A stretch of DNA of 64,000 bases from Hahella sp. HNIBRBA332 (GCF_030719035.1 NZ_CP132203.1:1488001-1552000); one strand, 5' to 3'; positions 14,165 through 23,575 are shown, counted from the first letter of the stretch. Made by a program: numbers and translations. The notes: generated from the letters alone by a model not told the origin.

Positions 14165-14871
14165 CTTCACTATGCGATAGCAGAACAATGGCGGCTAATC
14201 AGTATGAAATATGCGGTTTTGAAATGTTGCTTCTGGCCGACGCCGGGGCGTTCAAATCTTGCGTAATATGCTGCATAACGAAGTCTTTCATCAATGGCCG
14301 GCAGGATGCATTTGGTAGGCATATTGCGATGAGTTTTTGTGGAACCAACAATCAGCCCGTGACCCGAGTTGAAAAGACTGCTGTCGAGGCGTAGATACTA
14401 AATGGCGGTAGCGGCACAAGGGCTTTCTACGGCAGGCCAGCTTGGTTGGGAGCATAGCTGGGGATAAGAATGCCGAGGGCTATAACTGAGCATTAGCCTC
14501 AAGATGCACCTAGCCCGGCGCTATTGTGGGCGTGTTGTTGGCGATCACGCCCATTTTCGTCATTAGGGTCAAATACAAAAGCTCTATCACAAAGTTTTTG
14601 GGAAGCTGGTGCAGAGGCCTGGTTAATACATTGATTTAATAAGACTTCTACGGTTTTCGTCTCAATCTCACCGAACCTAATCCTTTCCATTCTCTTAATC
14701 CCCTGTCGATTCAGAATAAGTCGTCTAAATTTAATATAGAGAACATTGGATATCCGTCATTGTCGCTGTCCGCGCTGGGATAGCTAGGCGAAGGAGGGCT
14801 GGCGTCTTTGTGATGTGGGATTGGCGAACACTGGTGTAGTTAACATAGTTTCGGCGGTAAGAGGTGGTGTT
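14165..14871. other. gene-poor stretch
   Basis: Only short open frames without family resemblance were seen. A plus-strand frame at 14188-14394 (68 codons) has no ribosome site. A minus-strand frame at 14499-14690 starts with MERIRFGEIETKTVEVLL and could be a small gene, but support is weak. No attC, hairpin terminator or IS end was recognised. Confidence 0.4.
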
Positions 14872-15762
14872 GTGTTGCATTTTAAGTCGCTGATATCTCT
14901 GGTGATTCCTCTTCTTGCGTTGTTTTCTTACAGTGTGGCCCCCGAAGCGAGAGGGGAGATAATCGTCAAACACTATCAAAATCAAGATAGATACAAATAC
15001 GGTCTAAAAGTATTGGACCTTGCGCTGAGCAAACTGAACACCCCTTACAAAATACAATTCCCTGAATTTTTGGATGTCAGCATTAATGAGGCCAGGGGAG
15101 AGCTCATGGTTACAAAAGGGATTTTGAATCTTGAGTTTATGTCTACTAATCCAGAGCGAGAAGAAAAGATGATCCCAATAAGGATTCCGATTTATCGAGG
15201 AATCCTGGGGCTTAGACTTTTGTTGGTGACGCAAGAAAAGAGCGCGATTTTCAGCAAGATAGACGACATTGAAGATCTCAGACAGTTTGTCGGCGGACAT
15301 GGGCTTCACTGGGGGGATTTGCCCGTCTACAGCGCAAATGGGTTGAAGGTTGTAACAAGCTCCCAATATGAAGCCTTATTTACACTGCTGAGAAATAATA
15401 GATTTGACTACTTCCATCGCGGTTTCCTGGAAGTTTGGGATGAGCTGGACAGGAATCAGGATCGGCTTGTTGTCGCCGATAACATCATGTTGTTTTATCC
15501 GCATCCTGTATATTTTTTCATTTCTAGAAATGAGCCTGAATTAGCCGGGAAGCTGGAAGAAGGATTGAATATCGCTATTGCTGATGGCTCCTTTAAAAAG
15601 CTTTTTACAGAGGAGATGAAGGGCTATTTAGCGAAAGGGAATCTATCGTCTAGAAAACTCATCATATTGAAGAATCCTGTTGTACCTGAAAATAGCCCGG
15701 CCATTGACGCCAGCTGGTGGCTCCCGGAGAAATTTCAAAAGCAGTTGGCGGCGTCTCAGTAG
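14872..15762 (+). CDS. orphan periplasmic solute-binding-like protein
   Basis: About 296 residues. The frame is open back to 14815, but GAGGTG at 14861-14866 sits well for GTG 14872 or TTG 14875. Either gives a signal peptide, FKSLISLVIPLLALFSYSV followed by an EARG region. The body resembles the type II periplasmic binding fold: REEKMIPIRIPIYRGILGLR, then DDIEDLRQF and a C-terminal SFKKLFTEEMKGYL. The usual substrate motifs are weak. No permease or ATPase is adjacent. Confidence 0.65.
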   Translation: MLHFKSLISLVIPLLALFSYSVAPEARGEIIVKHYQNQDRYKYGLKVLDLALSKLNTPYKIQFPEFLDVSINEARGELMVTKGILNLEFMSTNPEREEKMIPIRIPIYRGILGLRLLLVTQEKSAIFSKIDDIEDLRQFVGGHGLHWGDLPVYSANGLKVVTSSQYEALFTLLRNNRFDYFHRGFLEVWDELDRNQDRLVVADNIMLFYPHPVYFFISRNEPELAGKLEEGLNIAIADGSFKKLFTEEMKGYLAKGNLSSRKLIILKNPVVPENSPAIDASWWLPEKFQKQLAASQ

Positions 15763-15813
15763 CTTGGACTTCCGCCATACCCCATCCCCAGCTTTGCTTC
15801 TGGGGACTTCTCA

Positions 15814-15835
15814 GCCGGCGCAACGTCGGTTTTCT
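15814..15835 (+). terminator. possible intrinsic terminator
   Basis: CCGGCG and CGTCGG pair around a CAA loop (one G-T pair), followed by TTTTCTG. A second hairpin, CCCCAG...CTGGGG, lies about 20 bases upstream. It would end the transcript of the preceding solute-binding gene. Confidence 0.4.
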
Positions 15836-15952
15836 GTGCGACCCGGCCCGCTCGGCAATTGAACTATACTAAATACATTTCCAGAAACCTGATCATCGGG
15901 GCTATAGCTGTATGGTTGTCTCCATTCGTTGTTGAGGCCTGGAGGTTGTCAA

Positions 15953-16738
15953 ATGACGCTTGCTTCATCGCGTTGTATGGGCGCGCTTTTATTGCTGGTG
16001 TGGAGTCTTGCGCCCTTGGCTGCTAACTCTGTCGATACGCCTGACGCCGAGCAAAGCAAAACCGAGATTCGCGTCGCCATAGACGCTTGGCCGCCTTTTC
16101 GTATTTTGGACAGCGAGGAGGAAGGGTACAGCGGGATCGATTTTGACTTATGGGCCCTACTTGCGAACGAATTAAAGCTTGAAATCAATTACGTGCGCTG
16201 TCCATGGGTGCGTTGCTTGAAAATGATGGAGGATGGCGCGGTGGACGCCATGAGCGGCTTGGCGCTAAGGCCTGATCGGGCTGTGTATATGGACTATCTG
16301 GAGCCGGCATATTACAGCTGTTCAACGGTGTTTTATGTCAGAAAGGGACGCGGTGGAATGCTTCAGAATTACGAGGACCTCTATCGCATTGATGTCGGCA
16401 TTGTTACGGGTTCGGCTTATTTTCAGGCGTTCGATGACGATGAAAAGATTAACAAGATCGGCGTCAGCACCGAAAAGCAGCTGGTGGACATGCTGGGTCG
16501 TTTGCGTTTGACAGCGATAGTCGGGACGGACTGTCAGGCGGATTATGAGATCGCTCAGTCACCCTATAAAGGCCAGTTCGAGAAAGCCGAATATCGCCCC
16601 AGCAACAGTGTTGACTTGTATTTCGCCATATCCAAAAAATCCTCCTTTCGCGACAAAAAGGATGAATTTTCACAGGCCCTTACGCATCTTTTGCAAGCAG
16701 GAGCCATCGAAGAAATCCGCCATCAATATTTGCATTGA
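15953..16738 (+). CDS. orphan SBP_bac_3-type periplasmic solute-binding protein
   Basis: 261 residues from ATG 15953, with GGAGGT eight bases upstream. It has a signal peptide (CMGALLLLVWSLAPLAANS). The family features are plain: IRVAIDAWPPFRI, SGIDFDLWALLANELKLEI, GAVDAMSGLALRPDRAVYMDY and IVTGSAYFQAF. Members bind amino acids or similar small molecules for ABC import or sensing. No transporter partner is next to it, so a sensory or stray-binding role is possible. Confidence 0.8.
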   Translation: MTLASSRCMGALLLLVWSLAPLAANSVDTPDAEQSKTEIRVAIDAWPPFRILDSEEEGYSGIDFDLWALLANELKLEINYVRCPWVRCLKMMEDGAVDAMSGLALRPDRAVYMDYLEPAYYSCSTVFYVRKGRGGMLQNYEDLYRIDVGIVTGSAYFQAFDDDEKINKIGVSTEKQLVDMLGRLRLTAIVGTDCQADYEIAQSPYKGQFEKAEYRPSNSVDLYFAISKKSSFRDKKDEFSQALTHLLQAGAIEEIRHQYLH

Positions 16739-16869
16739 ACCATCCAGAAGATCCTCGGTCTAACCAAGTTGGTCATAAACTTTAGCGTTGGCAAAGGCGT
16801 CTCAGTGGGCGCCAAAGATCAGTCCTCCGATTTACCGATCGACCACAAATACCTACATAAGGAATCACG

Positions 16870-17688
16870 ATGGAGAGCTATCCGTTCTTATTTCTTGGCC
16901 ACGGCGTTGGTAACTTATCTAGCGGTTTTGATGCGCATATTCTTTTTGCTGAGAGACCGGATGAGCAAGCCATGGCGGATATTCAAGTAAAGCTTCAGGG
17001 GCATGGAGAAATTCGCTGGAGCGGCAACAGCGCTTCTTTCTGTGTATCTGATCGCCAGATAAAAGGCGCCATGAAGTATGACCCTGCCTATAGCGATAAC
17101 CCGCAGATGCTTGATGATCCGGAGATCTATAAGACATTTGGTTTGGTACAAAGCAAGTTGAATGACATACAGCAACGGCTGGCGCACTTTTATTATGACT
17201 TTCAACTTACAGTGCAGGAAATTCATCAGACCTTTCCGGTCTCTTTGTGCCTCATCCAACAGGGCGCTAGAGTAAAGCTGACCCCATGGCATACATGGAG
17301 CGAGGAGCGATTGCCGCAGGTGTTTGATGTGTTGTCGGACTATTTCAGTCGTGAAGACGTTCGTAGCGAGCGCTTTAAAGATTACACCGAGGTTTCCTAC
17401 TACGACGCCAATGCGATCATTCTGTGCCACTTTATTGAGACAATCGTGAGGAAAAAGGCGGATGTTAAGAAGCTCTCACCCGCGACTGTGTCCCGCCTTA
17501 TCGACGTTATAAAATCCGCGATCGGCTACTCAGATAACTCCGACAATTTCCTGCTTAGCACTGCCCTTTATTTGGGAGGAGTGGAGATGGAGGACATCAT
17601 TGTGGATTTTCCTGAGCACGCAATGGCGGCGTTGGAAGAGATTAACGAAGATTTGCCTTTGGATGAGCGGTTTCCCGAAGGGTTATGA
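16870..17688 (+). CDS. hypothetical 272-residue cytoplasmic protein
   Basis: ATG 16870 has AAGGAA upstream at good spacing. No signal peptide or membrane helix. The N-terminal part is beta-like with a Gly-rich turn (FLFLGHGVGNLSSGFD). The C-terminal half is helical and ends acidic (DLPLDERFPEGL). No family recognised. Single gene between a solute-binding gene and an HD hydrolase gene. Confidence 0.7.
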   Translation: MESYPFLFLGHGVGNLSSGFDAHILFAERPDEQAMADIQVKLQGHGEIRWSGNSASFCVSDRQIKGAMKYDPAYSDNPQMLDDPEIYKTFGLVQSKLNDIQQRLAHFYYDFQLTVQEIHQTFPVSLCLIQQGARVKLTPWHTWSEERLPQVFDVLSDYFSREDVRSERFKDYTEVSYYDANAIILCHFIETIVRKKADVKKLSPATVSRLIDVIKSAIGYSDNSDNFLLSTALYLGGVEMEDIIVDFPEHAMAALEEINEDLPLDERFPEGL

Positions 17689-17838
17689 GACAAAGACGGC
17701 GCAATTCGCTCTGACATGACGGGAGTGACGATCACGCCGCATTTGTAGTCTGTCCTCGCTCTTTCCTGCTATTGGACGGGGCGGGATTGATGCTGCATTA
17801 TGGCGTAGTTGTACACCTGTGAAACGAGGTTTGATTTC

Positions 17839-18393
17839 ATGCTTGTCGAAAGGGCGAAAGTATTCGCCAGCGCCGCCCATGCCGCTATCGGTCAACGAAG
17901 ACGTTATACCGATGAACCCTACATCGTGCATCCTGCCGAAGTGGCGGGAATCGTTGCGTCAGTGGGGGGAGACGAGGAAATGATCGCCGCCGCCTACCTG
18001 CATGACATCGTCGAAGACACCCAGGTCACTCAAGAACTGATCCTTGAGTTCTTTGGCCCCGCCGTGGCGAAATTGGTGGAGGAAGTGACAGATGTGAGTC
18101 GACCGCAAGACGGTAATCGTCAGGCGCGCAAGGAAATAGACAGACAGCATCTCGCTAACGCCTCCCCACGAGCGAAAACCATCAAACTGGCGGACTTGAT
18201 CAGCAACTCCACCAATATCATTCAGCATGACCGCTGGTTCGCCAAAGTCTACATGCAGGAGAAAAAACTTCTGTTGGAAGTGCTTGGCGAAGGGGATTCA
18301 AGCCTGTATCAAAGAGCCCAGACCATAGTCAGTGAGTATTATGCAGAACGGGAAGCCCGCCGGTTGTTAAGAAGCGGCGAGCAAGACGTCTAA
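17839..18393 (+). CDS. single-domain HD phosphohydrolase (SpoT/MESH1-like)
   Basis: 184 residues from ATG 17839, with GAGG upstream; the longer frame from GTG 17809 is less likely. The HD_4 signature is complete: YIVHPAEVAGIVA (first His), AYLHDIVEDT (HD, then ED), KTIKLADLISN (distal Asp). The family includes the ppGpp hydrolase domain of SpoT and stand-alone MESH1-type enzymes. There is no synthetase or TGS/ACT domain. Activity on (p)ppGpp or NADPH is an inference. Confidence 0.8.
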   Translation: MLVERAKVFASAAHAAIGQRRRYTDEPYIVHPAEVAGIVASVGGDEEMIAAAYLHDIVEDTQVTQELILEFFGPAVAKLVEEVTDVSRPQDGNRQARKEIDRQHLANASPRAKTIKLADLISNSTNIIQHDRWFAKVYMQEKKLLLEVLGEGDSSLYQRAQTIVSEYYAEREARRLLRSGEQDV

Positions 18394-18437
18394 ATCAGCG
18401 GCCGGGTGACTTCGGCTATTTTGGCTCCTCTTTTTGT

Positions 18438-19301
18438 ATGAATAAATTTAGCTTAACGGCGCTAAGCGGCGTCATTCTGATCGTTGGCGCGACGCCGTAT
18501 GTGTCGGCTGTGGAGTCGGCCTCAGATATGCAGACGAGTCCCGTCAGGGAAACGGAATATGCGTTGATATATAACGGACCTGTATCAGATGCAGACAGCT
18601 CTGAAGCCATCGCGGACCTCGCTGTCCAGGCGGGCCTGACAGTGAGGTATATCACGGACCTGAAAGCGCTGCCGGACATGCTGAGTGGGGCGAAAGTTTT
18701 CATCATCGGCGGTACGGAAGACGACGTTGAGCCCCTGGTTGACGCCTTTACGCCGGATCTCTCCGCTTCATTAAAGGCTTACCTGAACAATGGCGGGCGT
18801 TACCTGGGTATTTGTGGCGGCGCTTACGTCGCGTCAGTGGGGTGGGCTGAAGAAAATCGGTTTGTGGATGCGTTAGGCATCGCACCAGCGGAATCCGATA
18901 ATTACGACAGTGACTTCGCTCCGAAAATCTATCCTGTTACTTGGTCTGGGGAAGAGCGTCAGATGTACTATCAGGCTGGCCCTGCATTCAAACTGACGCA
19001 AAGCAAGGAGCAAGTTCGCAACATCGCCTACTTTGAAAACCAACAAATCGCCGCACTTATAAGCTCCTACGGGAAAGGCAAAGTGGCGGTATCCGGCCCG
19101 CACCCGGAAGCCCCCGAATCATGGAAAGAAAATGCTTTGGACGGCGCCGAGATGGAATCCAACCTGGACCTTGCTATCAAACTAATGCAGGAGTTGTTAT
19201 CCGACCGGCCTGTTGATGGCTTGGTGTTTGAGGGCTGTCAGCGTGAATGCCTTATTCTATTAACCTGGCATCGATATAGATATGATACAATGCCCATATG
19301 A
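18438..19301 (+). CDS. secreted BPL_N-type glutamine-amidotransferase-like protein, 3' end altered by IS
   Basis: 287 residues as it stands. N-terminal signal peptide (residues 1-24). The class I amidotransferase-like fold has the nucleophile elbow YLGICGGAYVAS with Cys126, an earlier VFIIGGTEDD, and VSGPHPEAPESW as the likely His-Glu part, matching the BPL_N family. The homologous part ends near residue 255 (KLMQELLSD). The last 14 residues come from the IS630 left end. Removing the two IS elements gives a different in-frame tail ending at TAA 21417. Function unknown; members are often periplasmic. Confidence 0.7.
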   Translation: MNKFSLTALSGVILIVGATPYVSAVESASDMQTSPVRETEYALIYNGPVSDADSSEAIADLAVQAGLTVRYITDLKALPDMLSGAKVFIIGGTEDDVEPLVDAFTPDLSASLKAYLNNGGRYLGICGGAYVASVGWAEENRFVDALGIAPAESDNYDSDFAPKIYPVTWSGEERQMYYQAGPAFKLTQSKEQVRNIAYFENQQIAALISSYGKGKVAVSGPHPEAPESWKENALDGAEMESNLDLAIKLMQELLSDRPVDGLVFEGCQRECLILLTWHRYRYDTMPI

Positions 19302-20357
19302 TTATAGAAGACGCTCGCTCATTACCTGCCGCAGCGCAGGAAGAAAAAAGAAAACAGGCCGTGCGACTGCGCAAGCAGGGGTATAGCTATCAGGAAATAG
19401 CCGATAAGGTCGGTGTCCATAACCTGACGGTGGGAAAGTGGATCAGAGCTTATGAAGCGCAAGGGGTTAGCGGGATTAAATCCAAGCCCCGCGGACGAGA
19501 GCCCGGCTCGGGACAGCGATTGACGCCAAGCCAGGAGAACCGAATCAGATGTTTGATTGTCGATAAAAGCCCGGACCAGCTCAAGCTGGAGTATGCGCTC
19601 TGGACCCGTAAGGCGGTGCAACAGCTTATTGCGCAGGAGACGGGAGAGCACTTGGCGATCCGAACGGTTGGCAGTTATTTGACCGCCTGGGGTTTCACGC
19701 CGCAGAAGCCGGTGAAGAAAGCGTATGAGCAAAACCCGTCTCAAGTCGAGAAGTGGCTGAAGGAGGAATATCCGGTCATCAGCGGACGAGCGAAGGCGGA
19801 AGGGGCGGAGATCTATTGGGGCGATGAGACAGGGCTTCGAAGCGACGCTCAACATGGGCGGGGCTATGCGCCGAAAGGGAAAACGCCGGTGATTCGCCTG
19901 AACGCCAAGCGTGAGTCGATCAATATGATCTCAGCGATCAGCAACCAGGGCAAAGTGCGGTTTCAAATCTATGACGGCTCAATGGACGCAGACCGGTTGA
20001 TAGGGTTCATGAAGCGGCTGATCCAAGACGCCCAACGGAAGGTCTTCCTGATACTGGACAATTTGAGAGTCCATCACGCCAAGGTTGTGAAGGCTTGGCT
20101 TGAGGAGAATGAGGATCGTATAGAAGTGTTCTATTTACCCGCCTATTCCCCGGAATTGAACCCGGACGAATACTTGAATTGTGATTTAAAAGCGGGAGTT
20201 CACAGTGGTAAGCCGGCACGAAAGAAAGGGGATCTCAAAAAGAAAGTTCGATCACATATGTGTATGTTGCAAAAGAAGCCTTCGAGGGTGAAAAAATACT
20301 TTAACCACCCAAGCATCAAATATGCGGCATAGAATGTCTATATCGATGCTTGGTTAA
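19260..20357 (+). mobile_element. IS630-family insertion sequence, intact
   Basis: A 1098-bp element with terminal inverted repeats TTAACCTGGCATCGATATAG and TTAACCAAGCATCGATATAG (read inward). A TA duplication flanks it (19258-19259, 20358-20359), the hallmark of IS630/Tc1-type insertion. One full transposase gene. Confidence 0.88.
19298..20332 (+). CDS. IS630-family transposase
   Basis: 344 residues. Two N-terminal helix-turn-helix segments (YSYQEIADKVGVHNLTVGKW) precede the DDE domain with IYWGDETGLRSD, VFLILDNLRVHHA and YSPELNPDEYLN. It appears complete. Confidence 0.92.
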   Translation: MIIEDARSLPAAAQEEKRKQAVRLRKQGYSYQEIADKVGVHNLTVGKWIRAYEAQGVSGIKSKPRGREPGSGQRLTPSQENRIRCLIVDKSPDQLKLEYALWTRKAVQQLIAQETGEHLAIRTVGSYLTAWGFTPQKPVKKAYEQNPSQVEKWLKEEYPVISGRAKAEGAEIYWGDETGLRSDAQHGRGYAPKGKTPVIRLNAKRESINMISAISNQGKVRFQIYDGSMDADRLIGFMKRLIQDAQRKVFLILDNLRVHHAKVVKAWLEENEDRIEVFYLPAYSPELNPDEYLNCDLKAGVHSGKPARKKGDLKKKVRSHMCMLQKKPSRVKKYFNHPSIKYAA

Positions 20358-20370
20358 TATTATTAGCTAA

Positions 20371-21338
20371 GTAACTATCTCATAACCTCATTGACGCCCC
20401 TGTAGCCGCCACATCCGCCGAAACCATAACAGATCACATGCCAATTGCAGCAATCCCAGATAGTTGCTGTCCTTTTTGTCATAGCGAATCAGTAACGCAC
20501 GGCACTTCGGCAGCCAACCAAACGTGCGCTCCACTACCCAACGCCGGGGCTTTCCACTTGGATGACGGTCCGCTGGCTGCGCCTCCTCGCCAATTCGGCA
20601 GATATGCGGTATGTAGTTATGTCGGGCTGCCACGTCTTCGCTCGCCACATTGTCATACCCCTTATCCAGGCATAAATGCTGCCGCGCCTCCACCGTTGGA
20701 GCCGGACGCTCTACCGCAATCGACTCCAGCGTTGCTTCCAGCAGCTTATGGTCGTTGACATTGGCTCCGGCGATGACGAGTCCCAAGGGGCCTCCCTCGG
20801 CTTCCACCAGCAGGCTTTTCTTGGTTCCCTTCTTGCCTCGGTCTGTCGGGTTCGGCCTCACATTCTCCCCCCCCCCCAAAGCGGGCTTTCCCCAGCCAGC
20901 CGTCCGCACTTTGCCATTCCCAGTCCACCCCTTCCAGTTCCTGGCAGTCTCGCAATAGACTCGCCCAGATCTTCTCCATTACGCCGTTTTTACTCCAGCG
21001 CTGAAACCAGCGATGGACCGTGGCGTCATCCCCAAATCGGCGGGGCAACTGGTTCCACTGGCAGCCTGAACGCATCCGAAAAATAATCCCGTTCAAATAG
21101 CCCCTCCAGTTGCCGATGGGGCGGCCACCCTTGGCGCTGGGTTGCCAGTCTTCTTTTAAAATGGGTTCGATTCGTAGCCATAGCTCGTCCGGTACTTCCC
21201 ATAGAGTGTCCAGGGGTTTCGATATACTGGACGGGGCGCTTGAGTCCTTTTGTGACATGACGTTTCCTTATCAGAGAAGTGGGCCTCAGTGAACCGGCAA
21301 AGGTGAAAAAATTCAAGTGGGGGTTATGAGATAGTTAC
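20371..21338 (-). mobile_element. IS5-family insertion sequence (IS427/ISL2-type)
   Basis: A 968-bp element with perfect 17-bp terminal repeats (GTAACTATCTCATAACC and complement). A TAA duplication (20368-20370, 21339-21341) matches the TNA target of this group. It lies 13 bases after the IS630 right end. Its transposase is split over two frames. Confidence 0.88.
20388..21258 (-). CDS. IS5-family transposase, two frames joined at a run of 11 G
   Basis: The first frame (21258 down to about 20877) has WEVPDELWLRIEPILKE, RMRSGCQWNQLPRRFGD and WQSADG. The second frame continues with ENVRPNPTDRGKKGTKKSLL, VIAGANVNDHKLLEATL and VVERTFGWLPKCRALLIRYD. The join falls at the homopolymer 20867-20877 (C on the plus strand). 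IS427-group elements often use frameshifting here, so the gene may be functional; a disabling length change in the run is also possible. Confidence 0.8.
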
Positions 21339-21461
21339 TAAGCCAGCCTTTGGCTTTCGTCAGTTCGCGTGCTTGCCATGCCGGGGTCAACATCCTAAAC
21401 CTAAAGATTTGCTCTAAAGCCAACTCTGGGGCGTAACCCACAATATTTCACCTTTTTTAAA

Positions 21462-21490
21462 TTGATCAAGAAGTAACAGGTTGTTAGAAT
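21462..21490 (+). promoter_or_regulatory. sigma-70-like promoter of the flagellar-type operon
   Basis: TTGATC (21462-21467) and TAGAAT (21485-21490) are separated by exactly 17 bases. They stand about 100 bases upstream of the first operon gene. An inverted repeat CCTCC-ATC-GGAGG (21496-21508) lies just downstream, near the expected transcription start, and could be an operator. No sigma-54 or sigma-28 flagellar promoter motif was seen. Confidence 0.5.
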
Positions 21491-21592
21491 TGCCGCCTCC
21501 ATCGGAGGTGTGTTCCTTAGGGATGAAGTATCAAAAACTTTGGGCTACGGGCCGCTCCGGATTGTTGTTAGTAGTCATTTTCAGGTGTAAGA

Positions 21593-22132
21593 ATGATGGA
21601 CCTAAGTCTCTTTGAAGGCGACGAGTTGCTTGCCTTGGCCAGATTGGATGTTGACGCAAAGCGAATTGACGAAGCATTGGCCAAACTGAAGAGAGCATAT
21701 CAGCTCCCCGAATTCCCCCCCGAAGTAGAATCTTTATTAGCTAAAATTTACGCTCAGCTGGATCTGTTAGAGCGCGCTTCCTTCCACTATGAGAGCTTTC
21801 TCGCCAGAGAAACCAAGGCGGTTCTAGAGCGTTTTCAGTACGGCATGGTGCAATTTGAACAAGGTATTAAGGACCGCGCCCTGCAGGTTTGGGCCGAAGT
21901 GCTTGAGGACGAACCCACCCATCCGCCTTCATTGTTTTACGCGTCATTGGCGAATGTTGAGTTGGGGAATGAAAATGAAGCTCGGCGTCTGATCGATATT
22001 CTGCTAAAGTCCGCCCCCGTCGATAACCTTTATTTTAATCGGGCTAAAACCCTTCTTCAGGACCTTGACGGACGACGCCCTCAGGCCGAGTCCATGAGTG
22101 ATTTGAAAGAAGCGGACCATCTATACAACTGA
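21593..22132 (+). CDS. TPR protein, first gene of the flagellar-type operon
   Basis: About 179 residues of helical repeats: LLALARLDVDAKRIDEALAK, then AKIYAQLDLLERASFHYESF, then FYASLANVELGNENEARRLI. No signal peptide, so probably cytoplasmic. Start ATG 21593 or ATG 21596, with AGG upstream. It is followed after 16 bases by a second TPR gene and then the export-gate genes. TPR proteins next to type III-type systems are often chaperones or assembly factors; that role here is inferred from position only. Confidence 0.75.
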   Translation: MMDLSLFEGDELLALARLDVDAKRIDEALAKLKRAYQLPEFPPEVESLLAKIYAQLDLLERASFHYESFLARETKAVLERFQYGMVQFEQGIKDRALQVWAEVLEDEPTHPPSLFYASLANVELGNENEARRLIDILLKSAPVDNLYFNRAKTLLQDLDGRRPQAESMSDLKEADHLYN

Positions 22133-22148
22133 TACTACGGACGGACAC

Positions 22149-23285
22149 ATGTCAGTCTCCGACTTGGCGGAAAAAATCGCGCGCCTCAAGCGTTTTCTCG
22201 AACAAGATGAAAACAACCTGAATCTGTTGTTGGACTTGGGGCGCGCGTTGCATGACAGCGGCCAGCCTGAAGACGCTATTTCGCTCTTTGACCGCGCATT
22301 AAAAATTGCGGCGGACCACCCCCAGGCGATTTATGAACGCTCGATGGTCATGATCACATTGGGACGAGTTGAAGATGCGGTAGCGGGCTTCTCCCAGCTT
22401 AAAACAGCAGGGCTGTCTCACCCGAGCATTAGCTACAATCTAGGTTACTGTTACCTCCTGCAATCAGCGCCGGATAAGGCGGTCGTTGAACTGAGCGAGC
22501 ATATTGAAGAGCCTGCAAAGAATCCCGGTTACGCATTAATCCTCGCGCGAGCTTATTACGCCATGGGCGACCTGCCTGAGGTAGAGCGCTTTGTAAATCT
22601 AGCGCTGTCTCTCCAGCCGGACTTCTTAGAAGCCAAAGCTGTTTTAGCAATGTGTCTGCAAGACAATGAAGACTTTGATAAAGCGATAGGCATGGCAGAG
22701 GAAGTGTTGGCCCAAGACCCAGACAACGCGGAAGCATTGGGCGTTAAGGCATATTGCTCCCTCAATGCGTTGGATCTGAGTACAGCAGCGCAAAGCTTTG
22801 ACGCAATGATACAGGCCAAGCCGAAAAGTGGGCGCGGATGGGTTGGCAAAGGCCTTTTGGAAATGCAGCAGGGTGATTTGGCCGCCGCTGAGGGCGCGTT
22901 AGAAAAAGGGCTTGAAAATATGCCTGGTCATATCGGCTCTTGGAACGTACTGGCTTGGTGCCAGATTTTACAGGGGCGGATGCAGGAAGCTGAAGAAAGT
23001 TTACGCCGCGCCAGCGAAATCGATGACCGTTTTGGCGAAACCTACGGCGCCCTGGCGGTTATTAGAGCGTTAACACAGGATTATGCGGAAGCGCGTTTAC
23101 TGGCGCGCAAGGCGACTCGACTGGATAAGGACTCCTTCTCGGGACACTTCGCCCGCGCTTTATGTGACCAAGGCGAAAATAATCCAGAGCAGGCGCAACA
23201 GATTATGCATCGCCTTATGAATGCTCCTATTGATGATAAAGGGCGTAAGCTGATCGATATTCTTCCTCAGTTTATCCGTCATTGA
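22149..23285 (+). CDS. TPR-repeat protein of the flagellar-type operon
   Basis: 378 residues with about nine TPR units running the full length, for example LLLDLGRALHDSGQPEDAIS, ISYNLGYCYLLQSAPDKAVV and WNVLAWCQILQGRMQEAEES. No signal peptide or membrane span. It ends 20 bases before fliQ. Likely a cytoplasmic scaffold, chaperone or regulator of the secretion machine, by position only. Confidence 0.78.
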   Translation: MSVSDLAEKIARLKRFLEQDENNLNLLLDLGRALHDSGQPEDAISLFDRALKIAADHPQAIYERSMVMITLGRVEDAVAGFSQLKTAGLSHPSISYNLGYCYLLQSAPDKAVVELSEHIEEPAKNPGYALILARAYYAMGDLPEVERFVNLALSLQPDFLEAKAVLAMCLQDNEDFDKAIGMAEEVLAQDPDNAEALGVKAYCSLNALDLSTAAQSFDAMIQAKPKSGRGWVGKGLLEMQQGDLAAAEGALEKGLENMPGHIGSWNVLAWCQILQGRMQEAEESLRRASEIDDRFGETYGALAVIRALTQDYAEARLLARKATRLDKDSFSGHFARALCDQGENNPEQAQQIMHRLMNAPIDDKGRKLIDILPQFIRH

Positions 23286-23305
23286 GATTAGATGGAGATG
23301 AATCT

Positions 23306-23572
23306 ATGAACGCTGATCTGGCGATGATGCTTACCGAAGACATGTTATGGACGGCAGTTTTGGTCGCTGCGCCTATTTTAATAGTCAGTCTGATCGTAGG
23401 GTTGATTATCAGCATATTGCAGGTAGTCACCCAGATACAGGAAATGACGCTAACGTTTGTACCGAAAATTGGCGCTGTCGTGGCGATCATATTTGTTATG
23501 GGGTCATGGATGCTGGCGACACTGACCCTTTACGCAAAAAACGTAATCGGGAATATACCGGCATACTTTTAG
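23306..23572 (+). CDS. fliQ: flagellar export gate protein FliQ
   Basis: 88 residues, the usual length. Two membrane helices around the conserved core ILQVVTQIQEMTLTFVPKI. ATG 23306 has GGAG upstream; the longer frame from 23282 overlaps the TPR gene and is less likely. FliQ forms the inner-membrane export channel with FliP and FliR. It is followed after three bases by fliR. Confidence 0.93.
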   Translation: MNADLAMMLTEDMLWTAVLVAAPILIVSLIVGLIISILQVVTQIQEMTLTFVPKIGAVVAIIFVMGSWMLATLTLYAKNVIGNIPAYF

Positions 23573-23575
23573 ACG

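Noticed and set aside
14188..14394. 68-codon ORF after the acetyltransferase gene
   Set aside because: No ribosome site, no family resemblance, uneven composition.
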